Part shown: positions 40,801 to 53,366 of the stretch, in pieces
How positions within the stretch are numbered: position 1 is the stretch's first letter
Layout: each line of letters opens with the position of its first letter
Assembly: GCF_041296385.1 (NCBI RefSeq)
Contig: NC_091019.1
Coordinates: 12,788,531-12,852,530, forward strand
Direction: 5' to 3'
From: Aphelocoma coerulescens
Lineage: Eukaryota; Chordata; Aves; Passeriformes; Corvidae
DNA length: 64,000 bases
Made by a program: the position numbers and the translations under genes
Notes under the pieces: generated by a model
Databases searched by the model: none
Told to the model about the DNA's origin: nothing
Seen by the model: the letters and a program-made list of their open reading frames with translations, nothing else

Positions 40801-41585
40801 CACGTTGTTACATCAATTAGTTATTTAAAGAAACTGGGACAAGTTGACTTGCATTTACAACTGTCCTTCTTGAGATAGTTTTAGGAAAAAACCCAATATG
40901 TGATTTTTTTTTTCCTTACTAAGCTTCACTTGTACCCTTCATTTGGGCCTGTAGTTATGTACAGGTGTGTTACATGAATATTCCAGCAAGCACAATACTG
41001 GCATGCAGGGCCATCAGGTCTCTTCATAGTTCACCAGAAGCAACAGAAGAAACCACAATTTTTTCATAAATATCAGACAAAGAGATTTGGGTGAAATCCA
41101 GCAAATACCTTGTCCATCATGAAGTATTTGCCAGGATCCAGGTTCATGAGATGTGGCTGCGATGAAAACTGCAGGGGTGATATTTTCATGCTACCACGGC
41201 AAGCCCATTGTGCTAAACGATGCCAAAGTGTATGGTCCAGGCAAAACCCAGCAGGGACAGCTCTAGATCTTAACAGAAGCAAAGTTTTGAAAGATAAACA
41301 GAATCTCCAATCTGCTATGCCACATCCTGTTACTTGCTCAAGCGAGAAAGAAAACAGTGTATGTTTCTGGAAAAACACTACTAAACTAATGTGAAAATCC
41401 TAGTTGAAATGCATTGGGCTACAAAGCAGAAGTTTCAAGGCACAAGACCTCTAAATTTGTTTCCTATGCCCAGAGAAACCTGGTCAAACACACTAAAAGT
41501 CAGTGAGGTGTCCCTTTACCTTGGAGGCAAATGGATCAGTCTTGATTCAAACAGTGGTTTACAAAATCGTTTTCACCAACTTTTT

Positions 41586-41688
41586 ATAGAATCACAGAAC
41601 TGTTTAAGTTCGAAAAGGCCTTTAAGATCAAGTCTAACCATTAACCCAGTACTGCCAAATCCACCACTAAACCATGTCCCTAAGCACA
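41586..41688 (-). mobile_element. CR1 LINE 3'-end fragment
   Basis: The plus strand opens atagaatcacagaa, continues with aaggcctttaagatcaagtc, and reaches a block near ccaccactaaaccatgtccc. This is the reverse complement of an avian CR1 3' end, so the element lies on the minus strand. Only about 100 bp remain. The ATTCTATG-like 3' terminus is diverged, so this is an old, dead copy. Confidence 0.85.
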
Positions 41689-44600
41689 AATTGAGTTTCT
41701 TTAGACTTGTGATCTTTTGAAGCGGGGAAAAGGAGGGTGTGTGCTTGCACTATGATTAGAAGAACTTCAGTAAATTCCTCTGGTGGCATTTCTACCCGGC
41801 TCCTGGGCCAGAAAATTCCACAAGATGGAAGGGAAGGGACATGACAGTAAAAGGAAAATCTCAGTTCAAAGATGCCAAAGATTACTTTGACCTCTGTAGA
41901 GAAAGAGCTGTCCATCTGTCCTGTGAGGAGGAGAGACCTATCAATCAGAGTCACTGAGCAGGGGACAGTCATGCTGGCCCCAGTCTTGTTTATCCTCTTC
42001 TCTCCTCTGGGTACCACATTGTCTTGCCCTGTAAGACTCTCCCACTGGTAGAAAGCAACAAAACACAGTGACCTGATAAAGTTAGTGGCATTTGAAAATT
42101 GACAATTATTTGACAATTAAGATTTTGATCACCCTTTGATCAACACTTTTCCTTCAAGTCTTCAAGGAACTGTTATAATTTGTGTGTCAAGCCTAAGGAA
42201 ACCAGCTGGTGAATTCCTGGGTAAGCATGTGTGGAAGTTGTTGGTCTCATGGGGGTTTGTAATCTCTTCTGTTAAAGATGCCCCCTAACTTCAGAGTGTT
42301 GTTATTTCTGAACTACAAAAGAAATTTGTGCACTGCAAGATGGTGTGATTTACTTACAAGTATATGAGCTAAGAAGATGATTTAATTTCTTACCTGTAGA
42401 TCTTTCCTCATCACACATTATTATGCTGTAGGTGTCAGTGGAGAGAAATTTCTGTGGAAATGATTCGGGGACTTCAAAGAATGAGACAGAATTTTATTCT
42501 TTCAAATAGAAAATTTCTCACAACCAGCCCATTTAGACACACTCAGTACAGTCTAGCACATCACATTATACCCCGAAATGACAGTGCCATGAACTTAAAA
42601 ATGAACAAATCTATTACAAATTAGTGAGCCAAGTTACAGAAAAAGACTGAGCAGCAAGAAAACTCATAACCAAACCAGTGTTTAAATACATTTCTAATAC
42701 AAGCCAACCATATGAAATTGACTTGTGAACAGTGCACATAGCTTCTCTTTTTTTAACCCCCTTCTCTACTCTCACAATACACAAAGACCTGCTTTAAATA
42801 ACTTACGAGTTTACGATTTTCTAAATCACTTGCACAGTTTATTTTTGGATCTAATCTTGTGAGGTACTTAATATCAGGCAGGGTAACAGTAGCCTGACAG
42901 GTTTTTCCACCCAGGAGCAGATAGTTTTGGGTGGGGCATGTGTAACAACCACAGGGCATCCAGAAAAGTGTTTCTTTAGCCAAGATAATTTTGTATGTCC
43001 ATTAAGTTCTGATGGCCCTCAGCTTCTGTGGGTACTGATATTCAGCTGATACTTCAGCTTTGGAACTAAAGGGAAAGCACCCTTTGGAATTTGGTTTTAT
43101 AGCTGAACAGGTATATGCTGTAAACTGAAATCTCAGGGCTTATTTGCAACAGCAACACAAATGTGAATGGACTTTTTAATTGTAAAATGAGGTGAAAAAA
43201 ACAATCTTTGATATAACTGGAGATTTCTGCAGAATTCCCCACCTGTGCAAAGCTTTAAGAATTTTGCTTTCAGACTTTTAAAAAATGCCTTGAAAACATT
43301 ATGACTCTCACAGAAAACTATGATAGATTTTCTAGACTGTCTTTTTCTACAGGACTACATGAGGCAGTGATAAAACCCAGAATTTTTCTCCACAAAACTG
43401 GAAATACCAGCAGATCTCAACAGAGAAAATTAAAATATTTATTGCTTCTCTGCCTCTCCTACTTGTGTCAGTCTTAAGTAATAGATTTAGTTTAAAAAAT
43501 CAATCACTGCAATCCATCTCAGTAAAAATGTCATCTGAAGATCAGGTATGCTTAGCCTATGAATGACAGGGGAAAAAAGTCTGGTGGTTATTTTGGAACA
43601 CATTTAAGGATTCTGCCCTATCTTCCCAATATGATGAAAGACAAAATATATGTTAAAGCCCTGAATGCTGTGTTTTAAGGGTATCCCTTCAAGTTATGGT
43701 CACTGAAAACATTTTTTAAAATCTTAATTCATATTTTATTGCTAATTATTTACCAAATCTATAAAACTGTCTACTCTACAATGCACAGCTTTGCTGTACA
43801 CAGCTGTTAGAAATACACATTTATCAATCAAAATTAGAGACAACATCCAAACTGTAAAATGTAACCAGACACTCCTACCCTCTTTAAACAGTCTAATAAA
43901 TAAATATGAATAAATATTGCAGAGCAATAGTATAAAGCTTGCACCAACAGAGGTATATTATTTATCTGTGGCCAATAGCAAGAACTTGCTTTTACCTTTA
44001 GAAAGGGTATTTCAAATTTCTTGCAAAACAGCAAAAAAACCCTAACCCTGAAGATAATTAATAAATTATTGTGACAGGATCCAGTGTGTCTGTTACTTTA
44101 CCTGTACTCACCAAGAGGTTTTTCAGTTTAAAGCTTTTTTAACAGGAATGCTTCTCTCTTTGGCGGTACCATAGGCAGATGCTGCAAATTAGCACCATTC
44201 ATGAAATAATGAGAACATCAAATCTTCTCAGAGCACGAGGTAAAATGATATTCAGAAAGAAACACTTTCAGTTTCCCCTTGTTTTTTTCAGTTTGAATAT
44301 CTAGTGCATCACACATACAGTTGGGAATATTACCAATCTTAAATTGCAGAATTATCTCAGATTTACGAAGGTACTTAAATTAGGAGAATTTCTGCACTGT
44401 TTTGCCAATATCTACAAATGCATGCACCAAAAGGGTACGAGATGGTCCCTTTAAGCAAAAAAAGTGCATATATTCTCAAGCAGCAAGATAAATGTAATTT
44501 AAACATAGCACAGTATTTTCTATCAAATGTTGATATTAAAAACTCAACATTTTTTGCAGTCATTTTAAGGGATTATTCTCAGGGAGGTCTTTAAATGCTA

Positions 44601-45432
44601 TACCAGTCATCACACTCAACAATACAACTTGAGATGTATGTTCTGAAGAAATTGTAAAGTCTGTCATAGTAAAGCCTGCCCTATAAATATCAATTGGGTC
44701 TGAATTACTATTTTAAAATTATCTTTTATCGTATTTTAAAGGCTTTCATCTCTGATATACAGAAACTTCTTCGAGCATGAAACAGCTGAAAGGATAGTCA
44801 TCCCTTTGATAATCCCTTACCATTTTACAAAATGCAGGGATTTAACATTGCTTTAATTTCTTGTTCAAAAATACACAGTGCAATAAAACTTATAAATACC
44901 CGAAAAATTAATTTCTGACATTGCATTTACAGTAGTTTTAGTAAGTGCTTATATGTAGTCATTAGTCAAATGACTCTTCCTCCACCAGAAATAAAGACTA
45001 ACACTATTTTTATGAGATGCTTGTTTTCTGACGTTTCTATAGCTTGGCTGTGCCAAAATATTAACAAAGCCACACAGAGATTCAGACAAACAGATGGAAA
45101 GTAAGGCTGTCTCAGGAATACTAAATGATGTCATCACGTTCCTCAGAAACTCTACTCTGAGCACTAAAATAAAATTCCAAGAGAATAATAGAGCTCTGAT
45201 TTGCCTTTCACAGACCCTGGTGCCCATCAGACAGGCAAATTCAGTCCAGATCTGCATCCCAGTGATCCTTTGAGCTGACAGTGAAACAGCTGTCTCTGGT
45301 GTGAGCAAAAGAACGACTTAAAACTTCTGATAACAAAATGATGTGTTTCCCAAATAAGCTGATTTTAAATATGAATTCCTTCATTTTCCAGAAGACTGTA
45401 TCCCCGTGATAGGGAATACTGCTGAAAGGATG

Positions 45433-45438
45433 TTTATT
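45433..45438 (-). terminator. Candidate polyadenylation signal for MICALCL
   Basis: AATAAA lies on the minus strand about 14 bases past the stop codon. If used, the 3' UTR would be very short. No clear GU-rich element follows it. An ATTAAA at 44857-44852 (minus strand), about 600 bases past the stop, is a reasonable alternative. I cannot tell which is used. Confidence 0.3.
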
Positions 45439-45451
45439 TGCATGTGGCTGT

Positions 45452-45636
45452 TTAAATCCTGCTCAGCTGATAACCTGTAGATAAGATAAAGCTTTCGAAG
45501 TGCTGGTCTTCTGCTCTTTCTTTCACTCTCTGCTCTTCTAAGGTACATACGAGTCTGTCCCTTTCTTCAACCACTTTCATCATCTCAGTAAAAATTTCAT
45601 CCTCCTCATTGAGATCCATCTCATCTTTAAAGCTGT
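45452..45636 (-). CDS. MICALCL: MICALCL terminal coding exon with stop codon, end of bMERB domain
   Basis: The coding part is 185 bp: two bases of the split Asp codon, 60 codons and a TAA stop at 45454-45452. The peptide includes SFKDEMDLNEEDEIFTEMMK, then VVEERDRLVCTLEEQRVKER, and ends AEDQHFESFILSTGYQLSRI. The VVE-RD-LV--LEEQR motif is the last helix of the bMERB domain. The HFESF...QLSR ending fits MICALCL rather than MICAL1 or MICAL3 as I recall them, whose tails differ; this paralogue call is knowledge-based and should be checked. The acceptor AG is immediately followed by ACAGC. A second possible AG four bases further in would break the phase, so I chose the first. Confidence 0.96.
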
Positions 45637-46525
45637 CTAAAAGATCATAAAAAAGAGGTTAAAAACCAGATCACTGTTTGCATTTTAACTGTTAGTGCAC
45701 AGGTTTAATTAACATTATAGCCAGTGACTATAATGAAGTCAATAGTAGTTAGTATTTTTCAAGTTAGAGTTCAGGGTTCAGGAAAATCTTCTCCTGGGTT
45801 TGGGCCATTTGAAGTTGACCACTTGGGCTCATAACGTCTAGAGTAGATCTTTTAACAAAAGTTAGTCTGGAAGGGATAGGAAAAGCACTAATTATTTATA
45901 CAAACTACTAAGCTGCAGTTTAAATTTAGCTTATAAGGTAAAAATCCCAACATGAAATGTAGTACCTGTAAGAAAATGGGAAGTATTTTTCAGAAAACGT
46001 ACCAAACACTGCTGTCACTTGCAATCCACATGCCTAGAACACAGCAGGATATTTTGGGGTACTCAGTGCTATGGAACCACTCGTGTCCCTGCATTCCTCC
46101 TCCCCATGCTCCCTTTTCAAATGCCACATGAAAGGACAAGTCCAAACTGTAATCCCAAATACCTCAAAGCAGTTCCAAAACACTGTGGTAACCAGCAATG
46201 CTACATAAGAGCAGATAACCTCCTTTGTTTAGGTGACTGAAGAAGTTTCTTCCTATTGCTGCCCATCATCAGCTGGACATGGCTGCCTGGAGAGCACAAT
46301 TAGTGTAATTACACGTGCAGTGCTTCTGATCCAGTTCAGTGTAGAACTGGGCAGGCCAGCTCAGCTGTCTTCACTAGGAGTCAGAGGAGAAGATCTCACA
46401 TTTTGCTGGCTGAGCTGCACTCAGAGGGAGCACGGGAGCCTTGGCCACCCTGGTCCTTTTTGGAGCAAACAGGGTTGGCACGGTCTGTCCCTGTGGGCTG
46501 GAGCACACTGTCCCCTTTGACTTAC
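45637..46525 (-). other. MICALCL: MICALCL last intron (0.9 kb)
   Basis: The donor is gtaagt and the acceptor is ttatgatcttttag. Nothing else is recognised in it. Confidence 0.85.
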
Positions 46526-46599
46526 CATCAATGGCCATTTTCTCTCTCAGCTTTTGTTCCAGCCTGCTTTGGTGGTCCTCCAATTCTAGCTCTTGGGCT
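46526..46599 (-). CDS. MICALCL: MICALCL small exon, bMERB domain
   Basis: This 74-bp exon has one base, 24 codons, then one base. It reads AQELELEDHQSRLEQKLREK followed by MAID. LELEDHQSRLEQKLREK is the standard MICAL helix that follows the YESEL motif. The acceptor is gctgcacccag and the donor is gatg|gtaagt. The trailing G joins AC of the last exon to give Asp. Visible residues 378-401. The exon is too short to be found by open-frame length but fits in frame and phase. Confidence 0.96.
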
Positions 46600-47809
46600 C
46601 TGGGTGCAGCAAAAAAGATGTTAAAGAAGAGGCTTTTTTCAGTGAAGACATATATGTTAATATTACTTCAATTACAAGATTCTGTGTTCTGCTTATCCAG
46701 TATTTTCTCCTCATGGGCTGCCAAGGCTAAAAGGTTTGCCTGTGCCAACATCTCCGGAGCAGCTCCAGAAGTACCACTGCCACCTTTTACATTATGTATG
46801 GCATTAAACTCCCCCATACCCAGCAATGCTTAAGGCTTTGAACCATCTGTGCTTTGTTGGTGGCACCCACAGTGTAACTCTGGATAGGGCTGAGCACTCC
46901 CACACATGAGGGTCCTCACCAGGCCCTCTGCACAGGTCCTGAGGGAAAGGAATTAACACGTGAACACATCCAGACAACAACATTTTGGGCTGCTAAAAGC
47001 AGCCCACTGTTGCTTTTTTAACTCCCAGACAGTGTGAGAAGAAAGCATTGCTACCACAACACCCGATGACAAAGGAGAGGGGCAAGAAAGGGTCGGCTCC
47101 CCGCAGCATCAACACAGCCAGGGAGAAACTGGGGTGCAGCTGGAGCTTGTGGGTGGCCTGGGTGATATGGGAATGATAAATGGCAACGAGCAGCCTGCAC
47201 AGGTGGGAAATCCAGGCGTTAGTAAGGACTGCTGAGGCTCCCATTGCCTTCCCACACTGCCCACAAACAGTGGAGAAAATATCCGAGAGTCACCTCCGCC
47301 TGTCTCCAGTGTGTTTGCGAGGGACAGGGAGGCGAGGTGAGGGAGCGACAGCAAACATTGTTTCCATCAACCACAACAGTGGCATCTGAGGTGGGGTTTA
47401 TTTGCTTGTTGTGTTGGTGTACCTGCTTGTTTCATTGCTGTAGTGAATTTCTAGATCTTTTTTTCCTATGTCCAGTAAAACCAGATGAATTTGTGAGACT
47501 ATTTTTCTTCCCAAGAGAAAGTGCCCCAGAGTTCATTAGACCCATATTATGTGAAGGCAGAGCATCTCTGTGCCACATTGGTTCAGAGTATCATATAGGA
47601 TTGAAATATTTGAACCACTGAGAGAGGGAAGGATGAGGAGGCCTCAACAACAAATCTGTGTTCCAACAGGTTGTAGCTACTCTGGGTTTTATTCCACAAC
47701 TGTCTCAAACTGCAGCATGCAGCAAGGTGTTCAGGTGCATTGTGAGTTGTGAATACACTTTTTTCCTCTCCCCTCCCCACCTTTAATACTAATGCTTGTC
47801 CTTACTTAC
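46600..47809 (-). other. MICALCL: MICALCL intron (1.2 kb)
   Basis: This intron splits an Ile codon (AT plus A). Its donor is gtaagt and its acceptor is acatcttttttgctgcacccag. It is moderately GC-rich with no recognisable element. The open frames here on either strand are not family members. Confidence 0.85.
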
Positions 47810-47909
47810 ATAATCAGGAGCTCAGACTCATAACGCATTAATTTATTCTTCTCCATGACCAGCTCAAACCATTCATGTAGCATCTGATTTTCATCCTTTG
47901 TGCCTGAAT
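47810..47909 (-). CDS. MICALCL: MICALCL exon, bMERB domain central helix
   Basis: This 100-bp exon has two bases finishing the split Asp codon, 32 codons, and two bases of a split Ile codon. The peptide runs [20 protein letters not shown] and then [12 protein letters not shown]. The EWF-LV-EKN-L-RYESEL pattern is the most conserved signature of the MICAL/EHBP bMERB domain and settles the family assignment. The acceptor is attttacacag and the donor is tat|gtaagt, which is close to the ideal donor. Visible residues 345-376. Confidence 0.98.
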
Positions 47910-50900
47910 CTGTGTAAAATAGGAGACTTCAGTGTGCTTTACCAGCTTTCTTTCCAATGCTTTTGCCAACTAAGTTCTCTTTCAGTAGTCCTCCTTGTAA
48001 GCCCACATTACTTCAAATGGAGATGGTTTTGCTGTATGCAACTTCCACCAGTAATGGCTGGGTACAACAAGTATAACATTTTTTTGTCTCTTTTTTGTTG
48101 ACTGTTGAGGCTAATTGCAGTTAAAGATGCACTGGATTTTAAAACATTTTTGTCTTAAAGATTTTCCTTTCAAATAATCACATAGACTTTAATGGGCACT
48201 ATTTCTGTCTCTTAGCTCTGCCTTTGATAAGAGAGTTTCTCTGTTGAAATTGGGCTTCAGAGCTGAGCTATGTCTAAGTGGATACTCCATTAACACAATC
48301 AGCCTTCAGGATGCACATGCTGGCAAGTATCAACTTAACCTCTGCTTCCAGTGGACATCAGACACACAACCAAATCCTCTTCAAATTTTCCTTCCCTTGT
48401 CAGCTGGCCTCTAAATCTGCAGCTGCTTTGAATGACAAATCTATGATTACTGGGTGGGTTTATAACACTTTGGGCTGGGGCATCACTGGTAGACAGTCTT
48501 CTTCCCAAAGAGCTCACAGCTTGACTCTGCCTTGCTGAAGAAAATGATGGATCTCTTTCATCAAGTGAGGACCTTTACTCTCCTAAAATACCATCTGTAC
48601 AAAACTCTTTGGCAAGGAAGAACCCCTGGGTGTTTTCAAATGGCAACTCAGAGCACATATGTATTTCTTTTCCTTGCTGTCCTTTGTAACATCCTCATGA
48701 CCTCACATTTTCCATTCATTTTTTTTCCCAAAACAAAGCCACCCCACCTCCCTTCATTGCAGAATTACAGTGGCAGTGATGGCACTGCCAACACACCTCC
48801 CATCCACTGCCTGCTGCCACAAAATGGTGATCACTTGTAGGAAGCAAGTATCTTTCACTGCTCCAGGTTGAGGCAACAATCTAAGTGACACACTGGCACC
48901 TTCAGAAGCATAAAGCCAACAGCCAGCCCATGCTCCTGCCCCAGCACATGGTATTTGCACTCCCCACCACACATGGAAGCAGGGATGGCCAGACTTAGGA
49001 TGCAGCAAAAGGAGTACTGCCAGCAGGCAGGGGAACCAGCTCTTTGCTCCTCAGTCCTTACACCACAGTGCTAGATAACCAACAATAAAATCCCCACAAA
49101 CCAGCCTGGCTGTTTTCTGTGGATGGAAGTTTATATGATTTCTCATACTTTAAGAGGACTGCACCTTTATTTTATATGACTGAGAGCACTGAAACTTAAC
49201 CCAAAATGTCTCAGGTTCAAGCTCCAGAGACATCAATTACAAGAGTATCACTAAACTAGATTACCATGGGGAGAGACAGACAGAGTCCTGGGCAGTTCAG
49301 CAGTGTTTCTGATGCCTTTCTTTCTTGTCATTTTGAAATGTGCTTTATTTTTTTGCCCCAGGTATTGCCCTCTTGTCTCTACAACTTAAGCTGCCCCTCA
49401 CTCTTAGGTCAGAGCCAGGATTTGACTCCACTCAAAAGCAGCCGTTTAAAGCCCATATCCTTGGGGCAGCAACAATGTCACCCAGTGAAGCCCTTTAGCC
49501 ATCTTCCCTAGCCAAGAGAAATTGCTGGGTGTTTGGGATCACCAGCCCATTTGCTGGTGGGCACCACCATTGTCCCAGGGAACCCAGGTCACCTCCTGCC
49601 AGCACCGGAGGAGTTACCTGGGCCCCATGCTGGCGTGGGTGCAGTTCTGTAGTTTGTCATCAGGACTTGACCCCAAATGGAAATTACCATGAAACAGGAG
49701 GATAAAACATCAGGAGAAGGCAGAGCAATCCCTCTTCAATTTCTGCCTGATTCCATTAAAACTTGGCAGTAATGGATGTGCTCCTGTGGGATCTTCCAGG
49801 TCAGCAAGCGGTGATAAAAAGTGTCTTCTCAGAGTGACTGCAGGAGCGGTCCTTGCTGGAACATGCCAGTTTCTTACAGATCCAGTTCAAGGATGCAGCA
49901 TTAGTATTCAGAGCCTTAGGTCTTTGTGTGCCACCATAAGAAGTTATCATCAAACTTTGATCTATTTTACTGTCAGTAAAAACACTGCAATCGCTGTTAT
50001 GCATTAAGTGCGGCACAGACACAAAATGTTACTGTTCCATTTTTGTTGTTTCCTTGTTTAGGCAAAAATATTCCTTCTTTTAACTTTTCCTCTTTACACT
50101 TTAAAATCGCTGTATCTCTAATAAAAGACTGTGTATTGTAGGTTGATTGAGGTAAGCAAAGATAACACACTTTGCAGAAAAACATTCATTTTTGCAAAAT
50201 TCTCAGTGCAAGATGAAATAAAAGTAGCCCTTGTTTTGCCTCCTCCTCCATCCCACAGAACGCCCCCTAAGTGTTCCCAGGGGCATTTTTTCCCTTTGTT
50301 ACTACCAATGTTAATTGTTATTTAAGTCTGATGGAGTGCTCGATGCCTTCCAAGGGCAGAACAAACCAAAGAAGCATTTTGCATAATGCAGTTCGACAGA
50401 TCTTTCTAAAGGTTAGAGGGAAAACAGTTTGTGAGTTTGTTTTGTGAGCCATGTTGGCTTTTCCCTACAGCATTGCTAAAGCAAACCTTTCCTCCTGGTT
50501 TATCCAAGTCTCGTTTGACTGAGATCCATTTGAAAGTCAGACATTCTTCTAATTACATCATAGGTATTTCTATTTTCATCACTTTTGAAGGAATTGTACA
50601 GGCTGTGGAGGAGGATTTACTGAACACTCCTCTCAAAACCTGAACCTTCTGTTCTCCAGATTGATGCCCAACTGTCCTTCCTTACAGTCATCACACGGTA
50701 AAGGGGTCTTGGCCAGTTTGCACCATTATAGGTACAGTTAAACCTCATATTCCTTACTTCTACAGGTTTACAACTGATTTCTTTTGACTCTGTTGAAAAT
50801 TCCAAGACACCTTGGATATGCTTTTTATGAAATCAAAAACTAGCTACAACATGTGCAGATATTTGTTCGCCTTCCGAAGCACCAAGACATTTCTTGATGT

Positions 50901-51167
50901 TCTCTCTCTCAACGTAGGTTTTCTTCTTTACCATCATTGTTCATGATTTGTTTAGTCAACTGAGCCATTATGCTAATTTCAGTGGAAAACGTGTTTTGAG
51001 GTTTTTATTTCTGTATTTTCTTGTAGGCAGAAGCTCTCCATAAGCCTTCACAAATGTCAGTGGAAAACAAAGCAACGGTACATCAGTGATTTATTATTTG
51101 GTATTTTGAAGCGGAATAAAGGAAATAACGAGCATGAACAATTACTCATAGGACCGATATTATTTTT

Positions 51168-51215
51168 CTCAGGTTTTTTGGGGTGTTTTTTGGGGGCCTT
51201 GTTGTTTTTTTTTTT
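51168..51215. repeat. T/G-rich low-complexity tract
   Basis: Blocks of T and G (ttttttggggtgttttttgg, then gttgtttttttttt), effectively the reverse-strand version of the A/C-rich tracts, inside a MICALCL intron. Confidence 0.8.
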
Positions 51216-51439
51216 AATGCATGAATTGTTGTCACTACAATTAGAAGATCATCAAAACCTCATTTTGCTCATCAGTCTTCATGGCAGTTGTTTCGCACCC
51301 ACGCATGTTCTCTTCTAATTCAGTTGAGGAGCTAATGAATAACTCCCCCTAACAAAGGGGCCATTCATCCCAGGCTTACAGAATTATTAGAGGAGAGTTG
51401 CGTAAATGTCACTGAAGACTGGTGTTTGCAGGCCTGCCT

Positions 51440-51660
51440 CTAAATTTGGTTATTCACAACCTTTGCAGCTCAATATTATTGCTGAACTGTGATCGTTTTC
51501 TAATTACCTTAATAGTACCTATTAAATCACTTGAATTGCATAAGCGCAGACCTGCTTAAATACAACTTAACCTAATAAACACTGGTCATTCATTAAACAA
51601 TAATGCTCATTATTTTTAGGAAGCTTGAACAGAATATTAAACTCACCAATTCCTGCATCA
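51440..51660. promoter_or_regulatory. Candidate conserved AT-rich element in a MICALCL intron
   Basis: This is a stretch of complex, non-repetitive AT-rich sequence with several TAAT and ATTA cores, a single CpG in gcataagcgcagacctgc, and cattcattaaacaataatgc. It has the look of a conserved non-coding element. There is no coding potential. Confidence 0.22.
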
Positions 51661-53272
51661 TTACACATTTGTTATTACAAGCAACAAAGCACTCACATTT
51701 TGTCTGGGAAACTCACAGCTTCGTGCTTTTGCACCAGAAGAGTTATTGAGAGACAGTTACATCCTACGTTTCAGTATCTGCCCTATTTGTAACTGGCCAC
51801 CTACACACAAACAATCAACAGGGAGAAAAAACCAGTACTTTCACCTTAATGAGGGCAATCCAATTACCAAGGATGGTAAGAGAATGAGAAGCATCGATCT
51901 CTTGGCAGACAGCCTTCTTTAGGAAATGCGATTGTCAAAACAGCAACAACAAGAAGTGGCTCTAGGCCATTTATCCTGGTATTCGGTGTCTATCCCAAGA
52001 GCTAGAAGCTTCTTGTCCCTCTATATTTTTGAGGTTTCCAAAAAACAACCACCTTTATACAAATCAAAAGAAAAAAGCTAACTCTCCAAATCCTCATAGC
52101 ATTTTTAGCAGACTTTCTCACAGGCAGTAAGGTGGGTGCTGTTTGATAAAGGGTTATGATTTCATTTAAGAAAAATAGATGCTAGCCTTTTAAATAAAAG
52201 TTGGAATAGACTGACACGATCAATTCTAGGAAATTAGTTAATAAATATAAAAGGTTGGGCAAATGCTCTCTTGCCAAACTGATTAGTGCAGTGTCAGAAT
52301 AGGGGTGAGAGCAGCTATGAAATACGGCATTAAAAAGGCCAGCATGTAGCGTTGGACTGGATTGCCTGGTTAAGACAACAACAAGATCAGGTGCCAAAAT
52401 ATATCTGGGCTTTCCGTGTTGTGCAACTGCCTGTCAGGAAAACACAAGGCTCAGTTTTCTAAAGTGGAGGTAAAGAAAGACACATTTGCATTCAGGCTGT
52501 CAGTCCCTTCAGCACAGAACCACCGCCCCCTCTGAAGTCCTTTACGTGCATGGTTCACACGCCCATCCCCATTTTGAGCCTGGCAGGAGCCCCAGGTATC
52601 CTGTCCCTGTGCTTCACCCCGTGTGTGCTGGGGAGCAGTGCCAAGGCTGGGCCAGTGGCAGGATCCCACAAACCTCGGGGCTTGGGAGTGTTGGCTCAGG
52701 TGAGGGAAAACCTTGCCTCTGGCTGGGGCCAGGGTGACATCCCTGTCATCTTCTGCCCACTGGGTGAAGAGCTGTGCTGCTGGGATCTCTGTGTGTGCCT
52801 GCATGCTGCTGTTGCTATAGCATGGCCACTGGCTCTAATCATATTAATGGCATTTCACACTCCAGGAAAGTCATTAAGGACTCTGTTACTAGGCATGGGC
52901 TGCTGCTGGCTTGGTAACTGAGATACAGCTCCTGGAAACCTCACTGGTTCCCTCCACAAGATGAAATTAAGCTCAGGATGGGACTTAAGAAAAAAAAAGG
53001 GGGAGGTGAGGGGAAAAGTAAATTCAGGTTCAATAGCATTGTAAATCATTCCAAATCTGTGATAACCAACAGAAAATTTAAAGCCTTCAATGTAAAGGTA
53101 CGTCAGCTAACAAAGAGTTTGAGAAAATGCTTAAAGAATTATTTTTGTCCTGCCAGTTATTGCTCCTTTTCAGATTTTGCACCAAACTACTTCCATGGCA
53201 ACCATTAAAACCCTCTGCTTTGAAACAGGTTGAAAAACCCACCACCAAACAAGCAAACACTGCTTTGTGTAC

Positions 53273-53366
53273 CTGCTTCTCCTCTTAGTTCTCTCTCCAG
53301 TTCAACACCAAAAATCTCCAGAGCTCTTTGTCTTTCCTCCAGTTCTTCTAGTTGGCGCTGGACTGC
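53273..53366 (-). CDS. MICALCL: MICALCL exon, bMERB domain helix 1 continued
   Basis: This 94-bp exon has 31 codons plus one base. It reads [20 protein letters not shown] and then [11 protein letters not shown], leaving a G that pairs with AT of the next exon to make Asp. [15 protein letters not shown] is the hallmark helix of the MICAL C-terminus. Known MICALs have a similar charged helix ending in LRGE. The acceptor is tttttgcag and the donor is cag|gtacac. Visible residues 313-343. Confidence 0.96.

Larger units (their letters stand above)
37826..45451. other. Intergenic region between MICALCL and PARVA, including the MICALCL 3' UTR
   Basis: This 7.6 kb is AT-rich with one short CR1 tail at 41586-41688. 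The 3' UTR of MICALCL must occupy some of its right end, with unknown extent. Chance open frames such as 41667-42116 (minus, 149 codons) have no recognisable domain, start context or exon structure. I see no RNA gene. Confidence 0.7.
47910..53272 (-). other. MICALCL: MICALCL intron (5.4 kb)
   Basis: This intron splits an Asp codon (phase 1), with donor gtacac and acceptor ctcctattttacacag. It holds a T/G-rich low-complexity tract at about 51168-51215 and an AT-rich stretch around 51.44-51.66 kb that could be a conserved non-coding element. No other exon is needed or seen. Confidence 0.85.

Noticed and set aside
41667..42116. 149-codon minus-strand open frame in the intergenic region
   Set aside because: No family resemblance, and its left end overlaps the CR1 fragment.
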